NCBI GenBank assembly: GCA_937916515.1 | Contig: CALFSX010000214.1 | Location: forward strand, 1 to 64,000 | Origin: an uncultured Planctomycetaceae bacterium | GTDB lineage: Bacteria > Planctomycetota > Planctomycetia > Planctomycetales > Planctomycetaceae | Direction of reading: 5' to 3' | Length of the DNA: 64,000 bases | Part shown: one piece after another, positions 16,289 to 26,296 of the stretch | How the letters are laid out: every line of letters starts with the position of its first letter | Numbering within the stretch: the stretch's first letter is position 1 | Translations under genes and position numbers: made by a program | The notes under the pieces: model-generated | Seen by the model: the letters and a program-made list of their open reading frames with translations, nothing else | What the model was told of the DNA's origin: nothing | Databases searched by the model: none

Positions 16289-18517
16289 TCAATTCATTCG
16301 AACCGGGCATAGTCGAAGCACTTCGGATGTGCCCACAGTTGTTAGTTCGTAGATTGAAATATTGATGCCTTCCGCACCAAAGATGTCTTCTGGCAGCATC
16401 GCGGCCCAGTTTCGATCGACTTCTGGATCTGTGAACGTTCGAGTTGTTGCCAGAACTTCTCCGTTGACAACAATCACCAGATTCACGGGAAGCGTATCAG
16501 CAATGCCTTGAACTGTGCCTTCCAACAGGCACGGCACAAGCTTGTCAGAAGCTTCCGCTAAGCCCGCTTTTCCTGTGTACAGTTGAATCTTCACACCCGG
16601 TTCAGCAACCACTTTGAATTCCGACAAATTGCGACCGATCAAGTTTTGCCTCGTGTTAAGTGCGGCGGTTACGTTTTTCCAGTCACCCTCGCCAAAGCGT
16701 TTGTGCATTTGTTTCACGTAATTGAATTTTCGCGGGAAATCTGGTTCCATCACAATGGGACCGTCAGTACCAACCAGGACTTTCTTCAGCCGATCAGGCC
16801 GCTTGTCGTTCAGCAGTGAATCTCCATCCACGTCTAAATCGGAAGACAGTTTCAGGACGTCGGCAATTGTGGGAAGCACGTCAATTGTTTCTACGTTTCT
16901 ATCAGATACTGAGCCGGTTTGTTGCCCGGGAAGTTTGATGAACAGGGGAATGGGCATCAGGTCTTCCAGTGTTGTATCCGTGGGAACTCGCCGAGCGGTG
17001 TTGGCTTTGAAGGCAACACCGTGATCGGCGACGACCACGACTAAAGACTTGTCGAACATATCCTGAGACTGCAACTGGTCCAGAATCTGATTCAGCGAAT
17101 GGTCGATGAAACCCAGTTGCAGCAGATAGCGTTGCCATGCCTGATCGCAGGCCAGCTGGTCAGGCCCCCAGTCTTCGGCAAGGCTTCCATGAGCACCCAC
17201 TGGAATGTTTGTTGCTCGAGGATCTGCATAGACTTTGCCCGATGGCAAATAGCACCACGGATAGTGTGGTACAACAACATGCAGAAACCGGAACGTGGGT
17301 TTATCAGAATGCAGCAGGCAACTTCGAAAGTGATCCAGCTGTTCTTTTCTTTGTGAGTCCCAGCTGTAGTTTGCCAGGCCACTTGCCGCACTTTCGTCGA
17401 ACAGCGGTGTGTCTCGCAGACCAAACCACGGCAGCGGGATGATGCTGTCTTCTCCGGAAAATTCATCGGGACAGATTGTGTCGATGTAAACACAGCTCAG
17501 AATTTTCAACAGCGAACCCATTTGCCCCAGCAGACCCGTAACTTCCACAGTGGGAGCGATTTCGTGCGGGCATAGTCGCGTAAACGGTTCGAATACCGTC
17601 ATTTCGTACTGTCCCGAATCATAGATCTGTCGGAACAGGTTGTCAGGATAGGACTGTTCCACAGGCATCAAATCTCCCGGTGGAAATCGTCCCGTCAGAA
17701 TTGCCGGCACCGCGTTGTCAGTGCGGTAATGCACGGTGGTCGCGTTGCGGTACCAGGTGCTGAAACGTGCAAGCCGAGCGAATCCGGGATAGCGAATCGC
17801 ATCCAGTTCGTGTTGTTCGTTCAGCAAGGCCATGCCGTTCAATCCGTCGAAGACGATCATGATGACGGGCACGGGATTTTCGCAATGAGCCGTCTGTGCT
17901 TGCACGGGAAGCGGCTGAGGAAACAGGAATGCCTTCATTTGCGGTGCGGCAATGAATGACATGGGCACCGTCAAAGAACACAGCGCTGCTATCGTCAGGG
18001 ACTGCGATACGGCTGCTCGTCGCCAATACAAACTAAGAAACAGCCAACCCAAGACTGCAGAAACGCACAGAAGCCCAGCTTCCGGTACTCCAGCAGTTTT
18101 CAGCTGAAATACATCAGAGATCCAGTCCATGAACAACTGAATCAGCAGCGTGGTCAGCACGAAAACAAATGCGGAATGTACTTTTCGTCCGGCCACTGGG
18201 CTAACCGCAACAGTCGCCTGGCCGATGGCGAACATCATGCCAGGCAGGCCAATCAGCATGACGACCAGCATCAGCCAAAGTGTCGAACCGTTAATATTTT
18301 CGAGCTTCAGATACGGACTATTTCCGCCCAAACGCCCAAGAATGGGCTGGCTGACAGCCAAAGCACACAAAGCAAACAAATGTGCAAAACGGCTGTTTGC
18401 CGCAACACTGACGTATGTTTTTCGTTCGGGCGCGTTCTGATTCAACGTTTGTTTTTCAGGTTCTGCGGTTGTGACTGTTGCGGATTGATTGCCAGAACGG
18501 GATGGCCCGAGTTCCAT
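16289..18517 (-). CDS. Membrane-anchored sulfatase-fold enzyme (phosphotransferase-like)
   Basis: A 742-residue protein of the alkaline phosphatase superfamily. Five hydrophobic helices lie between about 43 and 192, followed by a periplasmic catalytic domain. Metal-site motifs are IMIVFDGLNG (D224) and VVVVADHG (D498, H499). At the position where sulfatases have the formylglycine cysteine (C-x-P-x-R-x4-TG), this protein has T266 in RTDNAVPAILTG, as in lipoteichoic-acid synthases and phosphoethanolamine transferases. Phosphotransfer or phosphodiester chemistry is therefore more likely than sulfate ester hydrolysis (inference). It lies 9 bp downstream of the methyltransferase gene in a three-gene operon. 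Confidence 0.82.
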   Translation of the reverse strand: MELGPSRSGNQSATVTTAEPEKQTLNQNAPERKTYVSVAANSRFAHLFALCALAVSQPILGRLGGNSPYLKLENINGSTLWLMLVVMLIGLPGMMFAIGQATVAVSPVAGRKVHSAFVFVLTTLLIQLFMDWISDVFQLKTAGVPEAGLLCVSAVLGWLFLSLYWRRAAVSQSLTIAALCSLTVPMSFIAAPQMKAFLFPQPLPVQAQTAHCENPVPVIMIVFDGLNGMALLNEQHELDAIRYPGFARLARFSTWYRNATTVHYRTDNAVPAILTGRFPPGDLMPVEQSYPDNLFRQIYDSGQYEMTVFEPFTRLCPHEIAPTVEVTGLLGQMGSLLKILSCVYIDTICPDEFSGEDSIIPLPWFGLRDTPLFDESAASGLANYSWDSQRKEQLDHFRSCLLHSDKPTFRFLHVVVPHYPWCYLPSGKVYADPRATNIPVGAHGSLAEDWGPDQLACDQAWQRYLLQLGFIDHSLNQILDQLQSQDMFDKSLVVVVADHGVAFKANTARRVPTDTTLEDLMPIPLFIKLPGQQTGSVSDRNVETIDVLPTIADVLKLSSDLDVDGDSLLNDKRPDRLKKVLVGTDGPIVMEPDFPRKFNYVKQMHKRFGEGDWKNVTAALNTRQNLIGRNLSEFKVVAEPGVKIQLYTGKAGLAEASDKLVPCLLEGTVQGIADTLPVNLVIVVNGEVLATTRTFTDPEVDRNWAAMLPEDIFGAEGINISIYELTTVGTSEVLRLCPVRMN

Positions 18518-18526
18518 AATGGGTTA

Positions 18527-19960
18527 CTAGCTGCGTGGCGTTACAAACAGAAGCGTGCGAGTACCAGAAGAAAGAGTCAGTGATTGGCGAATATCAAAAT
18601 GACGGTTGATGGCCGCATCGAACTCTTCGCGCGTATAGTCGAAGAAGACGTCTTCTCGGTTTGCCAGCAAAGACTTCACCTGCGGGTCACCGCGATCAAC
18701 AAATTCGATCACCAGTGCCGAATTCTGTTCCGCCAACCAACTAATCACGTCGTGAAGCAGCAGGTTGCTGGTGAACACAAGGTGATGAATGACGGCCAGA
18801 AACAGAATCAAATCCGGCTGTCCGCGTTCAGCAAACCGACTGCGTTCCAAACATCGCCAGCCAAGATTTGGTGAAGGGTCGGCGGGGTCATAAACCAGTG
18901 GAGTAATATTGTTGACGTCTTCTGTTTGCAGGGCTTTGTACAACCGGTCAATTGTCAGATGATCGGAATCCAGAGCAACAACCAAATCGGAATGCTTTGC
19001 GGCGATTCTGGAGTATCGACCCAGGTTGCAGCCAACGTCCCATGTTTGCTTCCAACGAGTTGACGCAATCACCTCGCTCACAAATGCTTCCTTGGCGGCA
19101 GCGTCCAAACGAACGGGTTCTGAATCGGCATCATAGTCTGACCAGGTGGAAGATTTCGGATTCCAGTCAAGCTTTTGAATCAGCTTCCGCAGACCACGCA
19201 CGTTATTTTCGATCAGTTCTTTCTGGAATCCGCTTTTTCGAAGGGATTCGTCAGTACGCTCAACCTTTGACGGTTCCTGAGTTTGTCGCAACTTCGAATG
19301 CAGAAACACGTGAGCCAGAACACCCTTGCGGAACATGTCACGAAACGACGTCAGAGAGTTGAATTGTTGCGGCGAGATCCCGTCCAACCGACCTCGCAGA
19401 AATGGCTGAAAATCGACGCCTCGATAGGCCTGCAACATCAGCGGATATAAAAACATCTGGCAAAACTGCCGATAGCCTTCCCAAAGTCCACCGTGCTTCA
19501 AACGCACAATCGACGGAGTGTCGATGAATACTGGTTTGGTGCCGTGAAACTGGATGTTAAACGGTGTTGCATCCTTGAAGATGGCGTCTGCCGCAAGAGC
19601 TTCCTGCATCAGTTCCAGTTGCAGCAAGGCCGCATCACGCAGCATGCTGAAGGACCATTCGTAGGGGTAAGTAATTACGGGGACGCGTTCGTGAAGCAGA
19701 ACACCGCTCCACGCGATCCCAACACTCTTAAGGATGTCTTGAGAAAGTTCGCTTTCTGTGCGAACAATCCGTCCGGAACGCATGCCTTCCTGAACGAAGC
19801 CCAGAGAATTAGCGAAAGCCCAATCGGACACACCGACTTCGGTGATTGCTCGATAGATTCGCCCATTGTGTTCAAAGATGCGTCCCGTGCGATCCCGAAA
19901 CGAACCGGGATTGAAACAGGGAGAATCTAAGTGATTATTCGATTCGGTCGATTGCTGCAA
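18527..19960 (-). CDS. Class I SAM-dependent methyltransferase (NoeA-like)
   Basis: A 477-residue protein. The C-terminal half holds a Rossmann methyltransferase domain: motif I WDVGCNLGRYS (308-317), acidic D331 after strand 2 and DLILFLAVIHHL later. The N-terminal half (about 20-250) contains KDATPFNIQF and VFIDTPSIV, which recall the catalytic-loop and metal-loop motifs of kinase-like folds and are typical of proteins annotated as nodulation protein NoeA. It probably modifies a surface glycan or lipid head group. It starts 5 bp after the small membrane-protein gene and is followed after 9 bp by the sulfatase-fold enzyme. Confidence 0.82.
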   Translation of the reverse strand: MQQSTESNNHLDSPCFNPGSFRDRTGRIFEHNGRIYRAITEVGVSDWAFANSLGFVQEGMRSGRIVRTESELSQDILKSVGIAWSGVLLHERVPVITYPYEWSFSMLRDAALLQLELMQEALAADAIFKDATPFNIQFHGTKPVFIDTPSIVRLKHGGLWEGYRQFCQMFLYPLMLQAYRGVDFQPFLRGRLDGISPQQFNSLTSFRDMFRKGVLAHVFLHSKLRQTQEPSKVERTDESLRKSGFQKELIENNVRGLRKLIQKLDWNPKSSTWSDYDADSEPVRLDAAAKEAFVSEVIASTRWKQTWDVGCNLGRYSRIAAKHSDLVVALDSDHLTIDRLYKALQTEDVNNITPLVYDPADPSPNLGWRCLERSRFAERGQPDLILFLAVIHHLVFTSNLLLHDVISWLAEQNSALVIEFVDRGDPQVKSLLANREDVFFDYTREEFDAAINRHFDIRQSLTLSSGTRTLLFVTPRS

Positions 19961-19965
19961 CGTAC

Positions 19966-20130
19966 CTACTCAGTTTTTGAAGTGTTGGACTTCAGCACAT
20001 GGCGGAACTTCCAGCTTCGGTAAAGATGTCGGGCAAAGACCATGAAACCGGCTGCTCCACCAACAAGAGCCTGAAGCAGCATGCTGCCAGAGCCGGGATC
20101 GAGATAGGCCAGAGTGGTCAAATTCAACAT
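19966..20130 (-). CDS. Small membrane protein with N-terminal YLDPGSGS motif (54 aa)
   Basis: An intact 54-codon gene on the minus strand: ATG at 20130 and TAG at 19966-19968, with AGGA about 7 nt upstream of the start. The product has the motif AYLDPGSGS, a single membrane helix (MLLQALVGGAAGFMVFA) and a basic tail (RHLYRSWKFR). Short proteins with this YLDPG(S/T)GS signature often precede methyltransferase and sulfatase-fold genes like those that follow here, with only 5 bp to the next start. It may be an assembly or anchoring factor for the other two products, but that is inference. Confidence 0.85.
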   Translation of the reverse strand: MLNLTTLAYLDPGSGSMLLQALVGGAAGFMVFARHLYRSWKFRHVLKSNTSKTE

Positions 20131-20803
20131 TTGAAGTTCCTACAATTCGAAAGGAGCCAACCCCGGGAAAATCGTCATTCTCGACAGCTTCACGAACCGG
20201 GAAAATCGTGGTGGAGTTTGTCTTGCACTAGTTGAACTCAAGTCTGGCCTGGAGGTGTCGAACATTCCCGGAAAAAATTTCGTTGCAGCCAACGCCAGCA
20301 CCTGACCTTGGAACAACGCCAAACGGCGGGCAATTGTCATCGCTAAATTCGCAAAATACGGGAGCCAGTTGCTAATGGCAGCATAGTTCGTGGTTTGGCA
20401 GCGGATGCATCCAGCACCTGGATTTCAGTCTTAAAACGTGGGACGCTATAAGCCGTCCGATACAAAATGAACGGTATAACGATTAATCCGTCGTCGTCCG
20501 GCCAGGCCTTTGGCACTTTATCCTTAGGGGTTTCGGAAGTGCTGCTATGTTTGGTTTTGTGGTGAGGTGTTTGAAATTTTTCCAGCTGGCAAATCTTCAA
20601 ACTTGCAACGGAACCGGAAAAAACGTGCGAACACATCAATTCCCGGTGCTAAAGCGTTAGACAAACATCAATCCACAGCCGGCTTGTTTTTCTGTATAAA
20701 CCGTTTGAGATCGCAGGATCAGGCGTTGAGGAATCACGAAAGTGGCTCCATGATTTTTGGCGCATCGGCTTGCGGAACAAACTGGCTTACAGACTGAAAA
20801 CAA
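20131..20803. other. 673-bp intergenic stretch, no supported gene
   Basis: Divergent region between the methyltransferase operon and the OYE-like gene. Two abutting minus-strand frames (20343-20639 and 20140-20340) lack domains and convincing ribosome sites. Promoters for both directions must lie here, but I see no clear boxes. Confidence 0.45.
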
Positions 20804-22234
20804 ATGACTTATCCAAGAATTTCATCCTTCAAGACTGTCGAACAATTTCGCGCGCGGCTTACCGAATTGCAGCTTGAATTGTCGGTTGACGACGAGATTC
20901 AAACAGGTGCTGAAACTGTTTTAAGTCAGTCACTTGTCAGCAAGGCGGGATTGATTGGAAATCGATTTTGCATCTTGCCTATGGAAGGCTGGGATGGAAC
21001 CACGGATGGCAAACCTACTGAATTAACTCGTCGACGTTGGGTGAATTTTGGGCTAAGTGGAGCGAAGTTGATTTGGGGTGGCGAAGCGGTGGCCGTTCGA
21101 CACGATGGTCGAGCCAACCCCAATCAGTTGCTGATTAACGAAGCCAACCTGGGCGACATTGAAGATCTGCGACAGGTTTTGGTGGCGACTCATGCAGAAC
21201 ACTTCGACAAAGTCGACGACCTTTGCGTGGGCCTGCAGTTAACTCATTCCGGCCGATATGCTCGCCCCAACAGCAAAAAGACGGCAGAACCCAGAATCGC
21301 CTATCGGCACCCGACGCTTGATCCCCGACTGGGTATCGACGACGACAGCCTGCTGCTGTCTGATGATGACCTGAAGCAATTGATTGAAGATTTTGTAGCG
21401 GCCTGCGTGCTGGCTCAAAAAGCCGGCTTTAGTTGGGTGGACGTGAAACACTGCCACGGCTATCTGGGCCACGAACTGCTGTCAGGTTTTGATCGTCCAG
21501 GCGAATTCGGCGGCAGTTTCGAAAACCGAACTCGCTTTTTAAGAAACATCGTTGCGGGAATTCGAGCCGAAGCGCCCGGGTTGGAAATCGGCGTGCGAAA
21601 CAGCATCTTCGACTTTACTCCCTACGAACCGGAAGCCACCGAAGAACGCATCGGCAAGCCTTCAGCAGATGCGCCTTATTCTTACGCATTCGGTGGCGAT
21701 GGAACAGGGCAGGGAATCGACCTTGCCGAACCGTCTAAGTTTGTCGATCTGCTGGAAGAACTGCACATCGATTTGCTGTGCACAACATGCGGCAGCCCGT
21801 ACTACAATCCTCACATTCAACGTCCGGCGATCTTCCCACCATCAGACGGATACCAACCGCCAGAAGACCCACTGGTTGGCGTGCATCGTCAAATTGCGGC
21901 AACGGCGGAGCTTAAAAAGCGCCACCCGGGAATGATTGTAGTTGGCACGGGGTATTCGTATCTTCAGGAATGGCTGCCGAACGTCGGCCAGGCAGCGGTG
22001 CGTGAAGGTGCCGTCGATTCCGTGGGGCTTGGTCGCATGGTGTTATCGTATCCGGAATTGCCCGCCGACGTGCTGGCCGGAAAAACGATGGCTCGCAAGA
22101 AAATCTGCCGCACCTTCAGCGACTGCACCACAGCACCAAGAAACGGAATTGTCTCCGGCTGCTATCCACTGGACCCGTTCTATAAAGCAATGCCCGAACG
22201 CGACCAACTGTTAGCGCTGAAAGCCGAACAGTAG
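20804..22234 (+). CDS. NADH:flavin oxidoreductase, old yellow enzyme family
   Basis: A 476-residue TIM-barrel flavoprotein, longer than the usual 350-370 residues. Recognisable family positions are [11 protein letters not shown] near the N-terminus, [12 protein letters not shown] (His of the substrate/FMN pocket), [22 protein letters not shown] and [16 protein letters not shown], the OYE signature, and [13 protein letters not shown] at the C-terminal phosphate-binding end. A Cys-containing [14 protein letters not shown] tail recalls the iron-sulfur region of 2,4-dienoyl-CoA reductases but lacks the full cysteine set. It would reduce activated C=C bonds with NAD(P)H; the substrate cannot be inferred. 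It has no operon partner. Confidence 0.9.
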   Translation: MTYPRISSFKTVEQFRARLTELQLELSVDDEIQTGAETVLSQSLVSKAGLIGNRFCILPMEGWDGTTDGKPTELTRRRWVNFGLSGAKLIWGGEAVAVRHDGRANPNQLLINEANLGDIEDLRQVLVATHAEHFDKVDDLCVGLQLTHSGRYARPNSKKTAEPRIAYRHPTLDPRLGIDDDSLLLSDDDLKQLIEDFVAACVLAQKAGFSWVDVKHCHGYLGHELLSGFDRPGEFGGSFENRTRFLRNIVAGIRAEAPGLEIGVRNSIFDFTPYEPEATEERIGKPSADAPYSYAFGGDGTGQGIDLAEPSKFVDLLEELHIDLLCTTCGSPYYNPHIQRPAIFPPSDGYQPPEDPLVGVHRQIAATAELKKRHPGMIVVGTGYSYLQEWLPNVGQAAVREGAVDSVGLGRMVLSYPELPADVLAGKTMARKKICRTFSDCTTAPRNGIVSGCYPLDPFYKAMPERDQLLALKAEQ

Positions 22235-22470
22235 GCAGGCCGAAACGCCTCGGCGGGCGGTGGCGTAGGTTGGCCGAGATATGTTGAAGCGACCATTTCT
22301 CGCCGTGAGGTGCTCTCAGTCGACAGCCGGGACCGGTTCCAGCGGGGTGATGTCGCTTATGTTGATAGATGGCATTCCGAGCATTACCGTCGTAAGTAGG
22401 GCGAAGGGCGAAGCGTCGAGTTTATGGAAGTTGTTAAAGTCTTACTCAAAATGATGCGCGCATGTTGGTC

Positions 22471-22559
22471 GCAGCGACAACGGAGCGGCTCGGCGATTCG
22501 AGCGTTCTATGTCTTGCAGCCAACCACGCCACTGCGTCAAGTGGCGAAGCCCTTGTTAG
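22471..22559 (-). repeat. Dispersed 84-bp repeat, copy C
   Basis: Inverted copy in the 416-bp gap between two plus-strand genes. It retains GCGACAACGGAGCGGCTCGG, CCACGCCACTG and GCGAAGCCCTTGTTAGG, but one base change breaks the opening hairpin (GGGCTTCGCCACTTG). No gene is visible in the rest of 22235-22650. Confidence 0.8.
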
Positions 22560-22650
22560 GGCAATCTGCAACTTTGTATGGTCGCATTTTTGCTTCACAA
22601 CTAACATTCCTTCCGTAACGAATCCGACCGATTTGTAGTGACCGTTCAAA

Positions 22651-23844
22651 ATGATTGATGCTGTCTGGAATATCTGGCTTGAGCTTGCACCGTGGCTTCT
22701 ATTGGGAGCGATCGTGGCCGGGCTGATGAACGTCCTGATTCCGGATGGCTGGATGAATAAGCATTTATCAGGACGCATGGGAGTTTTGAAAGCGGTGCTG
22801 GTGGGAGTTCCTCTGCCGCTATGTTCGTGCGGAGTGATCCCGGTCGGCCTCGGCCTGAAGAAAAGCGGTGCCAGCAACGGCGCGGCCGTTGGATTTTTGA
22901 TCAGCACACCTCAGACGGGTGTTGACTCAATCCTTGTCAGTGCGACTTTTCTGGGTTGGCCATTTGCCGTGCTGAAGGTCGTCGTCGCGCTGGTGACGGG
23001 ACTGATCGGCGGTTGGCTGGCCGACGTCGGAGACCCAGCTTCACCAGGCAGCAGCCCGTCCGACGAAACCGTATTGCATGCAAACGCGGGTCTGTGGCAG
23101 CGGTTTATTCATCATTCTGTTGACCTGATTCAATCGATCTGGGGTTGGCTGGTGATTGGCGTTTTGGTGTCGGCCGCAATCACATGGTTGGTTCCCGAAC
23201 AGTCTTTGGCTGGCATGCCGTTGCTAACCGGCTTGAGCGCTTTGGCGATCACATTGCTGATTTCTGTGCCATTGTATGTGTGCGCGACAGCATCGGTTCC
23301 GATCGCTGCAGCTCTGGTTGCGGCAGGATTGCCACCTGGAGCCGCCCTGGTATTTCTAATGGCGGGGCCAGCGACGAACGTGGCCACACTCGGAGCCGTC
23401 TATCGAACGCTGGGAGCACGCACGCTGGCCATCTATCTGGGCACAATTGTCGGCGGCAGTTTTCTGGCAGGACTGGCGTTTAACAGCATCATTCACCCCG
23501 AAATACTGCTGCACGCTCATGACCACACCTCGTCATGGTGGCGACTCGCCTGCGCGATGATTCTGGCACTAATGATCGCTTGGTTCGCGATCGACGATGT
23601 TCGCAACTGGCTTCGACGGCGAACAAAGGTTTCCGACACCGTTCCGTCAACCACGCTTGCAGTGACCGGTATGACGTGCAACGGATGTGCATCCAAACTG
23701 GAAAAAGCACTGGCCGCTCAACCGGGGGTTGTTAAAGCCGACGTGTCGTTCGACAAAGGCAAAGCAATAGTCAGCGGCACCGCATCGTACGAATTACTAA
23801 GTCAAACCGTGCAACAAACCGGTTTCGCGGTTATTGAACGATAG
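22651..23844 (+). CDS. Metal-efflux permease (DUF318/SO_0444 type) fused to an HMA domain
   Basis: A 397-residue membrane protein with about eight to ten helices. The first half has PLPLCSCGVIPVG (C58, C60), the invariant cysteine motif of DUF318 permeases, and NGAAVGFLISTPQTGVDS; the repeat half has CATASVPIAAALVAAGLPPGAAL and AGPATNVAT. Residues about 335-397 form a heavy-metal-associated domain with GMTCNGC (C343, C346). Members of this family export Zn, Cu or arsenic species; the HMA domain suggests delivery of a soft metal ion to the pore. It is monocistronic, with no metal regulator nearby. Confidence 0.9.
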   Translation: MIDAVWNIWLELAPWLLLGAIVAGLMNVLIPDGWMNKHLSGRMGVLKAVLVGVPLPLCSCGVIPVGLGLKKSGASNGAAVGFLISTPQTGVDSILVSATFLGWPFAVLKVVVALVTGLIGGWLADVGDPASPGSSPSDETVLHANAGLWQRFIHHSVDLIQSIWGWLVIGVLVSAAITWLVPEQSLAGMPLLTGLSALAITLLISVPLYVCATASVPIAAALVAAGLPPGAALVFLMAGPATNVATLGAVYRTLGARTLAIYLGTIVGGSFLAGLAFNSIIHPEILLHAHDHTSSWWRLACAMILALMIAWFAIDDVRNWLRRRTKVSDTVPSTTLAVTGMTCNGCASKLEKALAAQPGVVKADVSFDKGKAIVSGTASYELLSQTVQQTGFAVIER

Positions 23845-23976
23845 CCGGAAAGTGCCGGAGTCTTCAGGCAACATGCATCACGCCGACGAATGTGGCACTT
23901 CGGTTTGGCTGGCTGGTGGCGAATGATATGATGTCGAAGTACTGGCGAGACTTCCGTTATTTCACTGGGTCACAAA

Positions 23977-25392
23977 ATGCGTTTTCTACTGCTGCTTTCT
24001 TTGTTGGGCGTTGTTGGAACATCCACCGCTTATGCGGCCGAGAAGCCGAATGTGTTGATCATCATGGCCGATGACTGCACTCATACAGATCTGCCGTTGT
24101 ACGGCGGCCAGAACGCAAAGACACCTAACCTCGACGCTTTGGCGGCACAAAGCCTGACGTTCAATAAGGCGTACGTCAGCTCAGCCATGTGCCAGCCGTG
24201 TCGAGCCGAACTGTTCACCGGCAAGTATCCCATGCAAAACGGCTGTGCCTGGAATCACTCGGCCAGCCGCCCCGATGTCACAAGTATGCCGCATCATATG
24301 CAGAAGCTTGGCTATCGAGTCGGCATTGCGGGCAAGGTTCACGTCAAACCGGATTCAGTTTTCCCGTTCGAAAGCGTTCCTGGATTCGATCCCAGTTGCG
24401 TTCGAGAACCAACGAAAGCACACGACCTGGCGGGTGTCACGGAATTCATGAACAGCAGCCAACCGTTTTGTCTGGTGGTTGCTCTTGTTGAGCCACACGT
24501 TCCCTGGGTGATGGGCGATGCTTCGCAGTATCCGCCGAAGAAACTGAAGCTGCCTCCGAATATCGCCGACACGCCTCGAACTCGACAAGACTTCGGCCGC
24601 TATCTTGCGGAAATCACATACATGGACGGTCAGGTTGGTGAGTTGCTGGCAACTCTGGATTCAACCGGAAAAGCCAACGACACGCTGGTGCTGTTCACGT
24701 CAGAGCAGGGTGCTCAGTTTCCCGGCGGAAAGTGGACGAACTGGGACACCGGCCTGCACACCGCATTGATTGCTCGCTGGCCCGGCAAAATCGAACCCAG
24801 CCGCCGCACAGATGCGTTGGTACAGTATTGCGACGTGCTGCCAACGCTGCTGGACATTGCCGGCACCGACCCAGCAACCGGCGACTTCGGCGGACATAGT
24901 TTCAAAGCTGTCCTGGACGGAGCCACACACAGTAATCGCAAGTACGTCTACGGCGTTCACAACAATCTTCCGGAAGGCCCCGCATATCCCATTCGCACGA
25001 TTACCGATGGCGAGTTTCGTTACATCCGCAACCTGACTCCGGACGAACTCTACATCGAGAAGCATGTGATGGGGACGAATGGAAAAGGCAATTTGAACAA
25101 CCCGTATTGGGGCTCGTGGACATGGGCCACAGAAACGAACCCGGACGTTTACAACCTGGTAAAGCGCTACATGCTAAGACCATCGGAACAGTTCTATCAT
25201 ACGGCCAAAGACACCTATGAAATGAACAACCTCGCCGCCGATACTTCGTTAGCCGAACGCAAACAGCAGCTTTCCGCCGAACTGGATAAGTGGCTGGCCA
25301 GCCAGGGTGATCCCGGCATTGAACAGGACACGCAAGAATCCCTGGAAGCCTCACGCAAAGGCCAGCACCGTTTCGGCCCACCGGTGAAGTAA
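23977..25392 (+). CDS. Secreted formylglycine-type sulfatase
   Basis: A 471-residue sulfatase with a signal peptide (cleaved near AYA-AEK). The metal-binding start is NVLIIMADDCT, and the formylglycine motif is MCQPCRAELFTGKYP, with C72 in C-x-P-x-R, so it should be activated by a formylglycine-generating enzyme. AGKVHV and a distal TSEQGAQFPGGKW complete the active site. It would hydrolyse sulfate esters of algal or animal polysaccharides in the periplasm, as many planctomycete sulfatases do. The exact class is not evident; the sequence resembles heparan N-sulfatase-like members. It is transcribed alone. Confidence 0.92.
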   Translation: MRFLLLLSLLGVVGTSTAYAAEKPNVLIIMADDCTHTDLPLYGGQNAKTPNLDALAAQSLTFNKAYVSSAMCQPCRAELFTGKYPMQNGCAWNHSASRPDVTSMPHHMQKLGYRVGIAGKVHVKPDSVFPFESVPGFDPSCVREPTKAHDLAGVTEFMNSSQPFCLVVALVEPHVPWVMGDASQYPPKKLKLPPNIADTPRTRQDFGRYLAEITYMDGQVGELLATLDSTGKANDTLVLFTSEQGAQFPGGKWTNWDTGLHTALIARWPGKIEPSRRTDALVQYCDVLPTLLDIAGTDPATGDFGGHSFKAVLDGATHSNRKYVYGVHNNLPEGPAYPIRTITDGEFRYIRNLTPDELYIEKHVMGTNGKGNLNNPYWGSWTWATETNPDVYNLVKRYMLRPSEQFYHTAKDTYEMNNLAADTSLAERKQQLSAELDKWLASQGDPGIEQDTQESLEASRKGQHRFGPPVK

Positions 25393-25424
25393 ACACGGAA
25401 AGCCTCAGCAGCTAACGAGAAACT

Positions 25425-25482
25425 AGGGGCCACTCAATTAATTAAATCCGAATTCGCGATGGGTGGCCCTGGCTTAATTGAG
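25425..25482. other. Crossed inverted repeats between convergent genes
   Basis: AGGGGCCAC pairs with GTGGCCCT (one bulged G), and CTCAATTAA pairs with TTAATTGAG, but the arms occur in the order A-B-A'-B', which would make a pseudoknot rather than a nested hairpin. It lies in the 154-bp gap between the sulfatase and K+ channel genes. Function unknown; a terminator is possible. Confidence 0.4.
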
Positions 25483-25546
25483 CTTGCGAGGAAAACCCCA
25501 GGGTCGCTTCAACTTCGTCACACAACCGCAGGCTGAATCCGACTGA

Positions 25547-26296
25547 CTACGCCAGAATCAGCTCAGTCGCGCGTTCGCCGCCCAACTGATTGGGTGAAAT
25601 CACTTCGTCGATGCCCGCTTTGCGCATGCGGTTCGCGATGGCCGGATTGTTGGATCGAGCAATCACTGAAATGCCGTCGCCCATATCTTTACACGTGATG
25701 CCAATCAGCAGGTTGTCCAGTTCCGATTCCATTGCCGCAACCACGTGTTTGGCTTCGACGATGTTGGCTTTTGCCAGATTCAATTCGTTGGTGGCATCAC
25801 CTTCAATCGTCTGCACTGTTCTAAACTTCCTGCGAAATTCTTCCAGGCGTCCAGCATCGACGTCGATCACAACTACGTTCGCTCGCTTGCGAGCAAGCCG
25901 TTCAATGACAGCTTGAGCCATTAAGCCAGTGCCGCAAACAATCGTGTGACCCTTTAGTGTTTCAATCATCTTTGCTGTCCTTCTGCGTTGAAAGTGTCCG
26001 CCGAGATCACATTCGACGATGAAACTGGTAAGAATTGCCGTCCAGCCCGTCATGCTGACGAGACTCACAAAAATCAGGCCGGACGTAAACCAACGGCCCG
26101 CCTGAGATAATTCATTTGTCTCACCGTAGCCAACGGTGGACATCGTAATGACGGTCATGAAGAAACCGTCAGAGATGCTCCAGCCTTCCACGATGCAATA
26201 GCCAATCGTTCCGGCCGCAATGACACCCAACAGCCAATACATGACTTTCAAGAGTCTGCGCAGCGGCAGCGATTCGGTGGGAACGGAATTCATCAT
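25547..26296 (-). CDS. Two-helix potassium channel with RCK (TrkA-N) domain
   Basis: A 249-residue channel subunit. The first membrane helix (about 17-36), pore helix and selectivity filter TVGYG (54-58), and the second helix (68-95) form the pore of an MthK-like channel. From about 115 a cytosolic RCK domain begins with HTIVCGTGLMAQAV (glycines of the nucleotide site), VVVIDVD and GDATNE, ending with SVIARSNNPAIANRMRKAG and VISPNQLGG. It should gate K+ flux in response to a nucleotide or ion. Its ATG-ATG start follows the HDOD gene stop with no spacing (TAGATGATG), so the two are translationally linked. Confidence 0.93.
   Translation of the reverse strand: MMNSVPTESLPLRRLLKVMYWLLGVIAAGTIGYCIVEGWSISDGFFMTVITMSTVGYGETNELSQAGRWFTSGLIFVSLVSMTGWTAILTSFIVECDLGGHFQRRRTAKMIETLKGHTIVCGTGLMAQAVIERLARKRANVVVIDVDAGRLEEFRRKFRTVQTIEGDATNELNLAKANIVEAKHVVAAMESELDNLLIGITCKDMGDGISVIARSNNPAIANRMRKAGIDEVISPNQLGGERATELILA

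Noticed and set aside
20140-20639. Two abutting small minus-strand open frames
   Set aside because: Composition is weakly gene-like, but there is no domain, signal peptide or ribosome site, so I left them out.
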